From Pleurostoma richardsiae (Eukaryota > Ascomycota > Sordariomycetes > Calosphaeriales > Pleurostomataceae): 64,000 nucleotides of DNA. Of the stretch, positions 12,013 to 25,000 are shown one piece after another; positions within the stretch are counted from its first letter, which is position 1, and every line of letters starts with the position of its first letter. A program made the translations under genes and the position numbers. The stretch spans positions 62,001 through 126,000 of the forward strand of contig JANBVO010000011.1 of NCBI GenBank assembly GCA_030052745.1. The letters are read 5' to 3'. The notes beneath the pieces are model-generated. The model searched no databases, was not told where the DNA came from, and worked only from the letters and a program-made list of their open reading frames with translations.

Positions 12013-13235
12013 TCAGACAGCCTCGCCGGCGTCCTCCTTGGTCGCCTCGCCCTGCGCCCGCCGCTCCCACGCGCGCTCCTTCTGCTCCTCGCCCTCGGTG
12101 CCGCTGCCCGAAAACGTATCCGCGTCGCCGTCCGTCACGCCGAAGACGTCCTCCTCGTCGTTGACACGCGAGGCCACGCTCTGGGCGAGGCTCATCTGCC
12201 TGTGCAGGCCGGGCTTGGCGGGTTCGGCGCCGGCGGGGGAGGCGGCCTTGGCGCCGTAGACCGCGGCGTAGTCGCCGGGGCCCTTGCTGCCGTCCGGCAC
12301 GTGGAAGCGCTTGTCGAAGCGCACGATGACATACGTGTACAGGCAGATGATCTCGATGACGTAGTTGAAGCAGTAGTAGCAGGGCTTAGAGTGGTACCAC
12401 GCCGGGTTGGAGGCGGGCCGGACGTCGAAGTTGACGCCGATGCGGAAGCCGGCGCCGAGGGCCAGCAGCGTCGAGGTGAAGAGGATGAGGTAGATCTTGG
12501 TGCGGAAGCGGCCCTGGCCGAACTTCTCGACGCGCCGCTTGGGCCGGGCCAGCAGCGCGGAGAAGATCACGATGGGGATGGGCGCGAAGGCCAGCGCGGC
12601 GAGGAAGGTGCCCGAGAAGAGCTGGATGTCGCGGTCGATGCGGCGGGTGGTGGCGTTGAGGGTGTAGAAGGAGTCGACCGTCGCGGTGATCACCATGATG
12701 AGCAGGGCGCCCACGCACATGAACAGGACGCGGAACACCCAGTTGACGGGAGTCAGCCAGCCGAAGTGCGGGTGGTAGGCGCGCATGATGCGCTGCGCGA
12801 AGATGAGGTTGACCAGGAACAAGATCAGCACGCCCGCCTGGGTGAAGATCGAGGCGGCGATGGCGACGCGGACGTTCGTCGGCCGGGAGGCCCACACGAT
12901 GCGCAGCGTCAGGGCCACCGTCCGCGCCATACACAGGCCGAAGAGCATGCCGCTGAAGAGGAACTTGTGCTGCCGCCGCCGGTTGATCTGCAGTATCGTC
13001 ATGTTGATGACGGCGCCGGCCACGAAAAAGGCCAGCAGGACGCCGGATATCGGGTCATCGACCTTCGGTGTCGGCCTCCCGCCGAGCTGGGCGATTGTGG
13101 GGAGGTATGGAGGCCCAGACTGTTGCGTCTAAGGAGAGCTGTTCAGTTCATGCCATACGGATTAGGGGGTCACGCCACGCGGGCTTCACATACACTGGAC
13201 GCTGCCCCAGCCCCTTGGGACGCTGGAGAGGACAT
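12013..13235 (-). CDS. Seven-helix membrane protein, fungal DUF3112-like
   Basis: Predicted 382-residue integral membrane protein. Exon 1 (13194-13235, MSSPASQGAGAASS) joins in frame through a 74-nt intron (GTATGT donor, CAG acceptor at 13120-13122) to exon 2 (12013-13119). Exon 2 begins SGPPYLPTIAQLGGRPTPKV. About seven hydrophobic segments follow: LLAFFVAGAVINMTIL, FSGMLFGLCMARTVALT, FTQAGVLILFLVNLIFA, VLFMCVGALLIMVITA, FLAALAFAPIPIVIFSALL, YLILFTSTLLALGAGF and CFNYVIEIICLYTYVIV. The roughly 110-residue tail is cytosolic-looking, acidic and Ser/Gly-rich. The layout matches fungal proteins with the DUF3112 domain, sometimes labelled GPCR-like. Substrate and function are unknown. The coding strand is very GC-rich, which produces a long spurious antisense frame. 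Confidence 0.75.
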
Positions 13236-16200
13236 TGTTGGCTCGGCTGACGTCGAGGGGCGTCGAGCTCTTTTGAACAATCACCGCCTGTGAGGTCTGA
13301 AAGAGATCCTACTGCACTCCTGGGAATACTGGCTTCTCAAGCCGACAGATCGTAAGGTGCCAGCAGTGTAAGTGACCGTGCCGCCGCCGACGCTGATTCG
13401 TTGGCTTAGTAGTGTGATGCTGTAGGGAGAGGAGGATATCGGTGTATAGGCTTGTCTTGATCAGGATGCCAAGAATACACGATGAAGCGGGAACAAGATT
13501 GATTTATACTCTATAATGACGGCTATCTACTACCCCCGGCTCGCTCTGCCTAGATCCGTGCTTTCGACCGAATCGCGCGAGGGTGCAGGCCATGACGCTT
13601 TCGGCGCCCAGCTGACTAGCATTCCTGGCCTGAGGGTCGGGGGGATCGGCGTCCGGCACCTTTTGGGTGTGCGGTCGACGGTCGACGGGCCGGACTGTCG
13701 GCGCTCGTGGAGCGCGAGGCCGACCCTCTGGGTGGAGTAAGCGCGGCACTTCCTGTGGTGTGCTTGGCTAGATAAACTCCGACTCCCACCTCGCTTTTGC
13801 TGAAGGAACGGCGAAGCCACGAACCCGAACACACGCCCTGCTCCCCAAATCAGTGCCTGCTATCATCAGCATGGGATCGCATTGGCCCGACCCACTGTGC
13901 TGGGGAAAAAATCCTACGACGTAAGCATCGATGTTGTCGTCGTAATTTTCTGCCCCTGTCCAAGGTATTCCATGCTTCGCTTTCGTAGGCGTGGCACACA
14001 CCAAAACTCGGCATTGCGACAATTGAAGTGACGCTGAACCTTGGGCATGGGAGACGAGACGTCACCCAGCTCCAGTTTCCGTGCACTGGCTCCGTTCCCC
14101 CGTTGAGCATGTTCCAGTTCTGGCTGGTTCATCGACTGGTGTTCACTAGGCACGCACCCACAGGATTCTGGACTTACAAGCTAGCCGCATCTCTCCTCCG
14201 GAGCCGATACCCTAAATCCGAGCGTGTTATCTTCATACCTTGTATCTATCTAGATCGGGATCGCGACATGTAGCATCCACCGTCGCCTTCCTTCTGGACG
14301 TGTCAGCCGACAGCCAAGAGCGGCGTATCGCTGATCGTGGTCGCTACTGTTAAAGATAGGCTTGCTGCTAGGTAAATACGGACTACCCATGCTTCTCCTG
14401 TATAGTTCTCACCATGCGCAATGTGACCGGCGCACACAGCTTGGACTGGTAGATCCAGTCCTGCATCTGACTTTGCCAGGGCGCCGCAGATCTGCAAAGC
14501 TTAGCAATAGCGGCACATGGCACATTGCACATGGCACGGTCTGTCTTGTAAACGGCTTAAAGGCTTAGCAGGGGAGTGCATGACATGTCAATGTATGTCT
14601 TCGTGGCAGTGGTGTAGCATCTTGAGGACTGAAGTTGCTGCGCCTGATAGACTATGACAGGAAGTTCGAGACTTGGTCCTCCGGCGTTCGCATCAGCAGT
14701 AATCAGCGCCTGGTGCCGGGAGGAAGACACAGATGGACGTATGCAGGGCAAACAGCACAGTAGTGAGAGAGGAGTTTCATCCTCGTATGCAGGGTCTGTT
14801 TGGAGTCGGGAGTTCTGAGTCGTGAACTTTACCCAGGTCTGGGGGGGAACGAACCCATCCCTGTGCGCCTCAAATGTAGGGAATGTAACACATTGTGGGG
14901 TATGGGGAACCAAGATCTCCGACAATGACAGATCCGGTCTGTCGAACCGTTCCCGCCGTTGCCACTTCGCGATGATTGGTATTGGCTCGTGGAGTCGATG
15001 ACTCGCTCCGGCAGCCATACGGTGTAGACTGGGTGGATCCCGCGGCTCCTTGCCACTGGCGATAGCTTCGCATGGAGCGTTTGTTAACTTGAACGAACGG
15101 GAGGCTGCCAAGTGATCTCAAAATGGATCGATGAATCTCTACTCATAGGGACAATTTAAGAGAGCTCAGGAACCGCGCTAGATTGATTCCGAGTGTGGCA
15201 GGATCCGTCAGGTGTTGAGCTGACATCTCTTCATGCTCCTTGCGTCAAAGCGTCCCTTGCCCGTTAAGGAGTCAACACTACAGGATTCTCGACCACAACG
15301 ACAAACAGAGCAATAACGCATGGAACGTAAATAGACGAGAAGAGCCTCTTGACGTACTTGCTTGGACGTACTCTACTACAGTGACATCCAAAGCAAGGGT
15401 GTCCGAGCGCTGCCAACGGTTTCTGATGGGCGGCTCGGTAAGACTGGTGGCATCCGGCAACCTCGACATCGAGTTTCCAGCTGTGCCGGTAGCGAGACGG
15501 AGTATATGGCTGAGCTTGGCTCCGATGCAGCACGGCACAAGGTATGTGGCCGTTTGACTCCAAACATAGGCTTCTTGCAAGTTGCACCCTCCATGAAGCT
15601 CCCATGTTGCATGCATGCTCGTTACTCGAAGGGCGTCATCGTGCGCGCGTCCCGAACCTCCCAGACGCTCTTGCCAGCGCTTATGCAGGTTGCTGCTTTT
15701 TCTGGATACTCGTTCCCGCGTCTTCGGCAAATTGGCCGCGTTCGCGAACGCGCGAAAGCACTTGTAGTATTGTACTTGCAGCAAAGCCGATTCAATCTCA
15801 CGGAAATTGGGCGCTTTCAGCTTGCCCAGCACTTCTTTGCTATTCTTGCTTCTGTTCAACCGGACAGACCGTCGAGTGTTTTTGTTTCCAGATACCATCT
15901 GGCCGTCTGGCTGACGGGACCGTGGGACCTGTAAGAATATCCCAGTTTAGAATATATCCGAGCGACCGTCCTCTCATTTGGCCTGGAGGCCCAATGAGGG
16001 CCGAGCCGTAGTTGCCAACGCCGTCTGAATTGGGCCACGACCCAGCAAACCCAGGCCAATGAGATCCACGGAAATACACACTAAAGGCTGAGACACGGGT
16101 ACTGCCTTAAGTGGATTAGACTTTGTTTTGGTCTGGGTTCCGCTCAAAGGCGAGACCGAGGATATCACCATATTAGTTCGAGAGCGGACTCAGCGAGGAG

Positions 16201-18243
16201 GAAACAAGAGCAGGCATTTCCATCTCTCCAGAGCCAAGCATAAGCGTTGGCCTCACTCCATCCCAGCATGTTCCCTACACAAAAGGCGACGTCGTATAAT
16301 GAGCTGGGCAAGACAGGAAAAGAGCCGATGAATTGTACGGGCGTGTGTCCTGACCTGTCGTTTGAGCTGGGATCTGCGTCAAAGTGAAGAAGGCCCGGCC
16401 GCCCGGGTCTCCGGGACAGGATTCGCGTCTCCGCCTGTACAGGAGTTTGTTGGATTTCCAGAGTACTATGTAATCTCTGCTCCTGCACGTATGTGGGTAT
16501 AGGCAAGCCACGCACGATAATATACGATGTATCCCAGCGCCACGAAGAGCGTGTCAATCACAGAAGTGAGACAGATTACTCCAGCTGCGCTGTTGAAGAT
16601 GATGAGAATGATCTTCTTAGAAGCCTAGGAGAAGTCGTCGTCGCTTAGAATTGGGGCACTGGCCGCTGCGGGATGTTGATGCTTTTTCTTCCATGAGGCT
16701 GCAGTTCAGACGACCGCCGTGGCTTTGGTTAGTCGTTTCTCAGATCACAACAAACCAGGATCGTGGTGGGACTCTTCGAGATCAAGGTGTAGCGGGTATT
16801 GCCCACAGAATACCGACAGATGCCTCTACCATGTTATTGTTGACTCTGCAGCCGGACCGTACTTCAAGCTCTGCATGCAGTCCCGTCCTACGAAGACGGA
16901 AGACTCGCTGAGCTCTGCGCATAGCATTGCAAAGATCGACTCAAAGCATACTGTAGCAGATCTGATATTGCACGGGAAAGATGGGAGGAGCCGTACAATG
17001 CTGAGGGAAAAGGAGAGACTTGTCTGCTCTCCGTCATTAAAGGGTGGGGGCTTGTTCCCTGCACGAAACTGCAAATAGCCCATGTCTCTAATCAGGGACC
17101 CCTGCGTATTAATTACTGCCTCGCCCTTTTGGGTTAGCCCCCCGACACGGTCTCCAGGTACGGAGGTACCAGGCGTCCTGGGCGGAGGCTGTCCCCCAGC
17201 GGCCCGCCAATCTGAGGCCGTGCAGGTACCTTTCATGTCACGGCGCTGCATCGCCAGAGTCGCTTGTGCTGCACCGGCCAAGGTACTGCATACGCTAGAA
17301 GGACAAGGATCCCATAGTAACTCGACCGCCAGAGGAACCGTTTATTGCGCAGGCTGATGCCCCCAGCCATCGTCTCCAGAGGGGAGAGGAGAGACCAGGG
17401 CCGGTAAGAGGAGAAGCGAGAGGATTGAGCCCTCTCTCCCCCCGAGCCCTTCTCCTTCCGTCGTTCTCATTTTCCCTCCTCCCGCCCGTCGCCCGCTGGA
17501 AACACCCACGATACCTCCTCTCCTCTCCTCTGGTTGGAGTCTCGACAGACCAGATCTGCACACCACCACAGGTCGCCTCCCTCCGTCTCTGCCTCTCTCT
17601 TTTTCCCCTTCTTGTCCCGTCTTTGTTTCTACTTTTGTCCGCCGCCCCTCTTCCCGGCCACCACAGTCCTTTCCGCTTCTCTGCCCTTGCATTGGTCCTG
17701 CAGTGCGTCGCGCTTCCTCCTGCACCGTCAAGCACGCACCGCGCATGCGCCGACACCACCAGTGCGACGCAAGCAAGCACGACCTTAACCTTTCCTTCTT
17801 TCCAACCACGTCTTGTCCAACTGCAGTCACTCTTTTCTGAGACCTACAATACTCGCCGGCCTGCCGCCCTCGCCTAGGCGCCCTACCAAAAACACTCGGT
17901 CTGGGTCGTTTTGTCCTCGTCGCCGTTTCTCGACGTCGTCGCAGCGATCAATTGGCCGAGCCTGGGACCTGTTCTCCCCAGGGACGTCCTATGTCTGCAG
18001 TATCTCTCTAATAAAGCAGAATATTAGAGCTGTGTTACTGGACAGCCGTGCGCGCGTACGAGCACCACTGGTCGGCCGTGGGATTGCGGTTCAAGGCTAT
18101 GGGCAATGTCATGTCTGGAAAGCAACAACAATGAACACGCCACTGCAATGATATTCGGAAACCAGGCGACCTTCGAGGAATCATCTGCCGTGAGGGACCA
18201 GGGCAAAGGGGCGCCGAGAGTTGGAAAGGTCCAGACGGACAAC
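13236..18243. other. 5-kb gene-poor interval upstream of the SH3 membrane protein
   Basis: No gene is supported here. Divergent genes flank it, so it contains two promoters. Open frames of 180-206 codons occur on both strands between about 14.5 and 15.9 kb, overlapping each other, without recognisable domains or clear splice partners. Base composition is near that of other intergenic DNA, with no strong AT bias of the kind left by repeat-induced point mutation. The last 800 bases become pyrimidine-rich (listed separately). Confidence 0.4.
17421..17880 (+). promoter_or_regulatory. Pyrimidine-rich tract, probable promoter/5' leader
   Basis: The plus strand is dominated by runs of C and T for about 450 bases (for example CTCTCCCCCCGAGCCC, CTCTCTTTTTCCCC and GTCCGCCGCCCCTC). 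Such tracts sit around transcription starts in filamentous ascomycetes. The next gene, the SH3 membrane protein, begins some 360 bases downstream, so this is most likely its core promoter or leader. Confidence 0.45.
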
Positions 18244-20210
18244 ATGAGAAAAGCACCTTCGACGGGTCGCGCCGGCCGTGGGGCCAGCACCAAGACCGCG
18301 CTCTTGTCCTTATTGTCGACTTCGTCTCTTGCAATGGCACAGAGCTGCATCTCTCTCGAGGGTTCAACAACATGCCCAGCCTTTGAATCATCCAGCATAT
18401 CGACCGATTCCACACTCGTCGGATACTTGTACGTACAAGACGCATTCCCAAAACTCTCCGGCTCGCAGCCTCTCTAGATCGGACCTGTAATTAACTTGAT
18501 CTCCACAGCCCGTTTCTGCAATACGTCTCGGACAGAGCATCGTTCGACTCACAGCTGCAACAATATGTCCAGACGAGTTATGTCCAAGAGAAGTGAGTAA
18601 TGGAGATCCGATATGTCCATTTCTCCACCGCCCGTTAACATTACGACCAGATATCAAACGCTACTCGGCTGTAGCAATATCCAACTTACAAACACCAGCG
18701 ATCTCTATGCTCGCTTCACCACTACCGTAATCTGTAATTCTATAGTCCAGAACTCAATCGAGCCATGCAGCTTGTCCTCGGCTGCTTCCCGCCCCGTTTG
18801 TGCTGAGACCTGCGTCAGTGCCCCCTGGCAAACTTGGGTACACGTCAGCTAACAGACTCACAGGCACAATATGCGGAGAGCGAGGCCTACGTCGCGGCGG
18901 ACAGTGCGCTCTGTGCTAACGCTAGCAGCGGAGCCGCTCAGCAGATCAGAGCTGATTTCACAAATTGCGCCCTGCCCGCAAACTCACTGTCACAGGGCAA
19001 TTGCATAGAGGGTATCGACAATGAGCCAGAGAATTGCGGATATGGGAATAGCACAGTCGGCTTGTGTTCGTATTGTGCTTCCGGAGGGATCAACTCAACA
19101 GACACGTGCTGCTACAATTCGAATGCAGAGAACCGATGTGCCGGCGTCGTCCTACCCTCCATAACGCCTACAATGACGTTCCCAACTTCGACTGCGACTG
19201 CAACAGCCAATTCTACCACGACGTCTACTACGGCGGCGGCGGCGGGTGGTGGCGGTGGAGGTTTATCTGGTGGAGCAATTGCGGGCATTGTCGTCGGATC
19301 TGTCGCAGGCGTTGCGCTTCTTGCCCTATTGGCCTTCCTGTGCCTCTATTTCATGAGACGTAGGCGTGGAAGCCAGCACGGCAGCATATTCAATCAACCG
19401 TCGCCAGCAAGGAGAGGGCAGTCAATGTCTCAAGCGGGCCCGACGTCTCCGGCTCCCGGCTATGAGGTGCTACCCGGGGGACGCATCGCCAGGATGTCTG
19501 CGTTGGAAGGCCACACTACGGATGTGCCTTCCCGCGGAGCAGGATCTGCGGCAGCAGCCGGTGCAGCCGGTGCAGCAGCTTTTGCAGCAGGGAGGAGGCG
19601 TACTGGAGACAATCATTCTTCGTCAGACGAGTTTGTTGGGGATAGCCCAGAGTCTGATCACAGAACAGGCGTTTTGAGGCCTCCACCAACAACGTTGCGG
19701 AGGAACGGCTCGTTGTCGAGTGGTTCTGTCCTAGCCGGCGAAGATCCGCAGTCCCCTGGCAGCGCTGGTGGAATGTCTTCCCCTCAAGGCATGGCCAGTC
19801 AGCAGTCAGAGCAGTTGCCCTTCTTCAAAGACTACTATTCGCAGGACGACATCCACCCCGGAGACAGGGTCGCTGTTCTCTGGGCATATCAACCGCGCGC
19901 TGCAGACGAGTTCGCCCTGGAGCGTGGCGACATGCTCAAGGTTGTGGGCATCTGGGACGATGGCTGGGCTACGGGCATCTTGCTGGATGAGCGTGCTGAG
20001 GAGTGGGAGGCTAGACGACAAGCCCAGAGAGACAGCGGCGTGTCAAACACCTCCGGCCGAGGGCGGGATTCCTCGCCTCCGGTGAGCGGCGAAATCAAAG
20101 CATTCCCCCTGGTCTGCGTTTGCCTGCCGGAACACTGGAGGAAGACGATTGAAGGCGACGGTTCCACTGAGACCGGTTCCAGTGCTCACCAAGGGACACA
20201 CGGATCCTGA
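18244..20210 (+). CDS. Single-pass membrane protein with cytosolic C-terminal SH3 domain
   Basis: Predicted 592-residue type I membrane protein. Four exons: 18244-18428, 18509-18592, 18651-18813 and 18864-20210. The N-terminus has a signal peptide (hydrophobic core TALLSLLSTSSLAMA, likely cut before QSC). A cysteine-rich ectodomain with several N-x-S/T sites follows (about residues 30-240), then a Ser/Thr stretch and a Gly run. One membrane helix lies near 282-305 (AIAGIVVGSVAGVALLALL) and is followed by RRRRG. A long low-complexity cytosolic region leads to an SH3 domain near 477-580 (GDRVAVLWAYQPRAADEFAL, GWATG, CVCLPEHW). I chose the Met at 18244 because it starts the signal peptide; an in-frame ATG at 18106 would bury it. 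The topology resembles yeast Fus1, a cell-fusion protein, but orthology is not shown. A role as a surface sensor or scaffold is inference. Confidence 0.85.
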
Positions 20211-22018
20211 CAACCTCGACGGAAATTTGATGACGCAGCTCCTGTTGGTTAATGTCTCGATGAAAGGCAAGCGTTCTTGGATTTGGCATCGGCTCTGGCG
20301 TTCGGCAACCTTTCGATCTTGTCAGTCATCCACCGCCGGACCGCTTCCGTTGGGCAAATGGCATTCCGGCCTCGAAACCCGTACATACCTACCTCACTGC
20401 CCTTCAGGGTCGGTTTCACGCCATCCCACGGTTCGGTCCTCATCTCATAGACACGAAAAAGCTTGCATTCTCGACACGATACGCTTAATGGCTTCTATTC
20501 TAGACGACCCTTTTCCCTTCTTTCTGCCGCATATCATCGCCCTCGGTCCAGGCCTACTGGCTGTTCCATTCCGAACTCACCGAGTGCCGACTGATTTACT
20601 TGTCCGACCAATCCCATTCTCTTGGGGACGGATGATATGCGACCCTCCTAATTCTTTCACGAATGCCATCAAATGCCTCGCATTGTGCCCTCCCCCTTCG
20701 TTTCGTCGTCTGTTGAATATACCCGGTTTGATATAGAGGTGTTTTGGGAGCAGAAGGTGTTCGGGGAGGGCCTCTGCAAAACATGTAATCGCTTTTGTTC
20801 GCAAGTTGGAGGAAGGACGGCAGGCTAGAGCGGAATGGAGGCCGGGCTTGAATGACAGATCGTTTGGAGTGGCTTCCGCAGCTACGCGGAAGGGGGTTCC
20901 TGAGCTGCCGATTGTCAAGCATTGACAGACTCTACGGGGCATTTTCCCGCGGCCCAGAGAGGATCTCTCGGTCTCGCTTAGTTCAAATTCAAAGATGACT
21001 TGAGTAATCCCTGCATTAGCTTATGCCTGTTGCGATTATCGACTTGAAGCATGAGGATTTGAGAATGATCGCGGAACGTGGTTCAGCAGGGCGCCGGGGT
21101 CTGTGCCCGACCCGGGCCCGGAGACCCTGAATCTCTGGTTTCATCGCCACCAGCCTTGAAACTTCAGCGGTCACGATCTGAAGCCGGGATTTCTGCGGTT
21201 TCTTCCCGATGTAGACGAAACTGCTACTTCTATTGGATACTGGCGATTTTGTGTTTTACATGATGCTTGCTGAGCCTCTCTACGATGACAAGTTCGCATT
21301 CAGTCGTGACCCCTGCCGCGCTACCAGACGACGCCGTTTCATTCGTGCCGACTGTGATAGACGCATCTCGTCTAAACTACACTCTGTAGGTTGTTCTGAC
21401 GGACAGGAGGATCTGCCCGTCAATCCCCAAGGGACTTACGGGCCGGAAAGTGGTACCCTGGCTCTTGGATTCGAGGTTGCTTGGCCCTCATGCGGACCAG
21501 GCCACAAGAGTGATGTGCCCTCTCACGAGCGTCAATGTTCCGCCATTGAAGGATCTTTGTCAAGCTGTTCCCGTTGTACGAGCGTTTCATTCAGTGTTCG
21601 GCGCCAATAGTCACGGGGATAGTTACCGGCTCGAGCCAGCTGATGCTGTCATCAGCCTGCCGCATTTAAGCCTCACAGCTTATCTTATCTCTTGGCACTT
21701 TGATTGGTCAGTCTCGTCACGTCCTCCGTAATCCTCGCCGTTACCTGCATGAAGCTTCGCGTGGCTGACCCGCGCTCGCTACCAGCTCCCTCGCCCCAGT
21801 GCTGCCTCTCCAAGCTCCAAAGCCTCTCGGTCGACAGTCCACCACCAACACTCACAGATCCCATACCTGTCGCATGACTGGGGAAGCACGGCAATAAATG
21901 TCTAAGCCTTGTGCATGGACACAAATCGGATTCCGCGCAACATGATCCCGGCTCCATCGCTGGTCAAGCCCAGGTAGCCGTACCGCTCTGCAGAGGAGAC
22001 ACCCTCGAGTCGTCAACC
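20211..22018. other. Intergenic: SH3-gene 3' side and VPS15 promoter
   Basis: About 1.8 kb between co-directional genes. It contains only short, overlapping open frames on both strands with no recognisable protein. No repeat or RNA gene was recognised. Confidence 0.4.
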
Positions 22019-25000
22019 ATGGGGCAGGGGTTCTCCGTCACCACGCCGTCTGCCGGGTCGGCCGGCATAGACGTTCCGGAGCTTTCAGACCTGGTATACG
22101 AGAAGTCCATTGGGACGGCTCGGTTTATGAAGAGTATCCGCGCGCGGCATCATGACGGCGTCGTCCTGGCCAAGGTATTCGTGAAACCCTACACGCCTAT
22201 GTCGCTGGATAAGTACAGGAAGAGGATCACCAGTAAGTGGGACTTTATAGTATGTCTAGAGGACGTGCTCATTGAACTAATGCGCTCGGTGTCGTAGCGG
22301 AGAGGAAAGCACTCGCAGACATACCGAACGCTTTGGGCTACCAGAGAGTAATCGAGACGGAGACGAACGGCTACCTCGTCCGGCAGTACCTCTACAACTC
22401 CCTGTACGACCGTTTGAGCACGCGACCGTTCCTCGAGGATATCGAGAAGAAATGGCTAGCTTTCCAGCTGCTCTGCGCCTTGCGCGATTGCCACAGTCGG
22501 GATGTGTACCATGGCGATATCAAAACCGAGAACACGTTGGTCACATCCTGGAACTGGCTGTACCTTTCGGACTTCTCATCGGCGTTCAAGCCGGTTACGC
22601 TACCTGACGACAATCCTGCCGATTTCTCCTACTTCTTCGATTCCTCCGGCCGGCGGACTTGCTACCTGGCCCCTGAACGGTTTTTGGCGCCCGGGCAGGA
22701 GTCTGAAGGCGATGCTAAGCTCACATGGGCTATGGACATATTCAGCGCCGGCTGTGTCATAGCAGAGTTGTTCCTCGAGTCGCCAATCTTCAGTCTCAGC
22801 CAGCTATTCAAATACCGAAAGGGTGAATACGATCCGATGATATCGCACCTAAGCCGGATACCCGATAGGGACATCAGAGAGATGGTCGCGCACATGATAC
22901 AGCTCGACCCTCAAAAGCGGTACTCTGCCGAGCAGTACTTGGACTTTTGGAGGAAGAAAATCTTCCCAGATTACTTTTACACCTTCCTCCACCAGTACAT
23001 GGAAGTGATTACGGATCCTTCCTCAGGCCAGTATCCGATATCCGGGGCCACGAGGAACCTGGGCGAGGCCGATGACAGGATAGATCGGGTATTCTACGAC
23101 TTCGATAAGATCTCCTACTTTCTAGGATATCAACTCGACAATAGGATGGCCCAGCCTCATCAAGTCTCTCCGAGACTGGGTCTGGGCCACTTCCCCGTGC
23201 GCCTAAATATCCCAAACAACGAGTTCTTCGTTACCACATCTGCTCAGCCTGCTGACGACGACGGAACACTGATTTTTTTGACACTGGTTGTCTCGTCCCT
23301 CAGAAACACAGCCAGGGCTGCATCTAGAGTCAGGGCATGCGACGTCCTCTTGGCATTTGCTGAAAGACTGACGGATGAAGCAAAGCTCGACCGTGTCTTG
23401 CCATACCTCATGACGTTATTGAACGATAAGGCTGATATAGTCGTGGCGGCGGCTCTGCGAACCATTACGCAACTACTAGCCCTGGTAAAGGTCGTAACAC
23501 CTGTCAACGCACATGTCTTCCTGGAATATATTATGCCTCGGATGCAAGTCACCTTAACTGGAACGCAGAACACACCTAGCCCACTAATTAGGGCTACCTA
23601 TGCGTCCTGCCTTGGGAGCCTAGCAACAACGGCAGCCCGGTATCTCGATATGTCCTCCACGCTTAGGGGGGACGGCTTGATCTCGACAACTGATCTCGAA
23701 GTTGAGCCTGGGAACCAGGCGGATGCGGCATTCGATGGCCTATACGACGACGCCCACAGAGAGCTGGTAGAGCTATTCGAAGCACATACTAAGACCCTCA
23801 TCGAAGATGCTGACCCGTTCGTGCGGAGAGCATTCTTGTCCGCCGTGCCCGAACTATGCATGTTCTTCGGCACGGATGGGTCGAACGATATTATCCTCAC
23901 GCACCTAAATACGTACCTCAATGACCGTGACTGGATGTTAAAATGCGCCTTCTTCGACACCATTGTGGGCATCGCGACATTTCTAGGGAGCATCAGCCTC
24001 GAAGAATTCATTCTACCCCTTATGATCCAAGCATTGACTGATATCGAGGAGTACGTGGTCCAAGCAGCCATTCACTCCTTGGCCGAGCTTGCCAATCTCG
24101 GTCTTCTTTCGAAGTCTCGATTATGGGAGCTGGTTGATGTTGTCGGCCGCTTCACTATGCACCCAAACATTTGGATCCGAGAGTCAGCCGCCGAATTTCT
24201 CACCGCGGCAACAAGATTTCTATCCTCCGCGGATATAAGGTGCTTAATGCTCCCCCTAATATCACCCTTCCTGAAGACGAGTATAATACCTGCCTTCTCC
24301 GAGTTAGCACTTCTCGATACGTTGAAGAAGCCGCTGGCAAGATCTGTCTTTGACCAAGCTCTAGTTTGGGCTATGAAGACAGACCGCGGTGTCTTTTGGA
24401 AGTCCCTTCGGAGGTTGCCCACCAACTCTTTTGGCTCACCAGGAGGCCGAGCTGGCAAGGAGTTCCGTACGCAGTCTCTCGCGAAAATAGCAAGGAACGA
24501 AGAGGATGAGCAGTGGCTCGGCCGGTTGCGGAATCTCGGTCTTGGTCCGGAAGACGAGTTCAAGCTGCTTGTGTTGCGGGAATTCATATATCGTCTCAGC
24601 CAGATCAAGGCAAGGGACTTGGCACCACGGGACCTGAATGCCGAACTGAACAGCATCATTCCTCTGCGGACGCTCGGGATAACGCCGCAAACAGTGTTGT
24701 TTGAAGAAGACGCGCCAAAGCCGCTGAATAGAGCACTGGACACGGACGCAGGTGTCCCCCGTACTATCACCGACGCTCTCATGGATGCGTCTATGACTAT
24801 CGATGATCCAGTGGGCAAGCGACGACGCGCGGCATTGAATGCTCATAGGACAAGGATGAGTGGTCAAGCCAATGCCTCACCAGTGCCGATTGATCGTCGG
24901 CCACTTCCCGAGGAGGAGCTCGCGTTATCACCAACCACAACACTGATGTCTCCGACGAACGGCTCTCGCTCCACCTCAGTAGACGGGCGCTGGCTCTCAG

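Noticed and set aside
12202-13293. 363-codon plus-strand open frame opposite the seven-helix protein
   Set aside because: Mirror of a very GC-rich gene; rich in Asp, Glu, Gly, Arg and Ala as expected for the complement, with no domain.
13236-18243. Possible RIP-mutated transposon in the gene-poor stretch
   Set aside because: Base composition is not AT-biased, there is no terminal repeat or target duplication, and no transposase or reverse-transcriptase fragment is visible.
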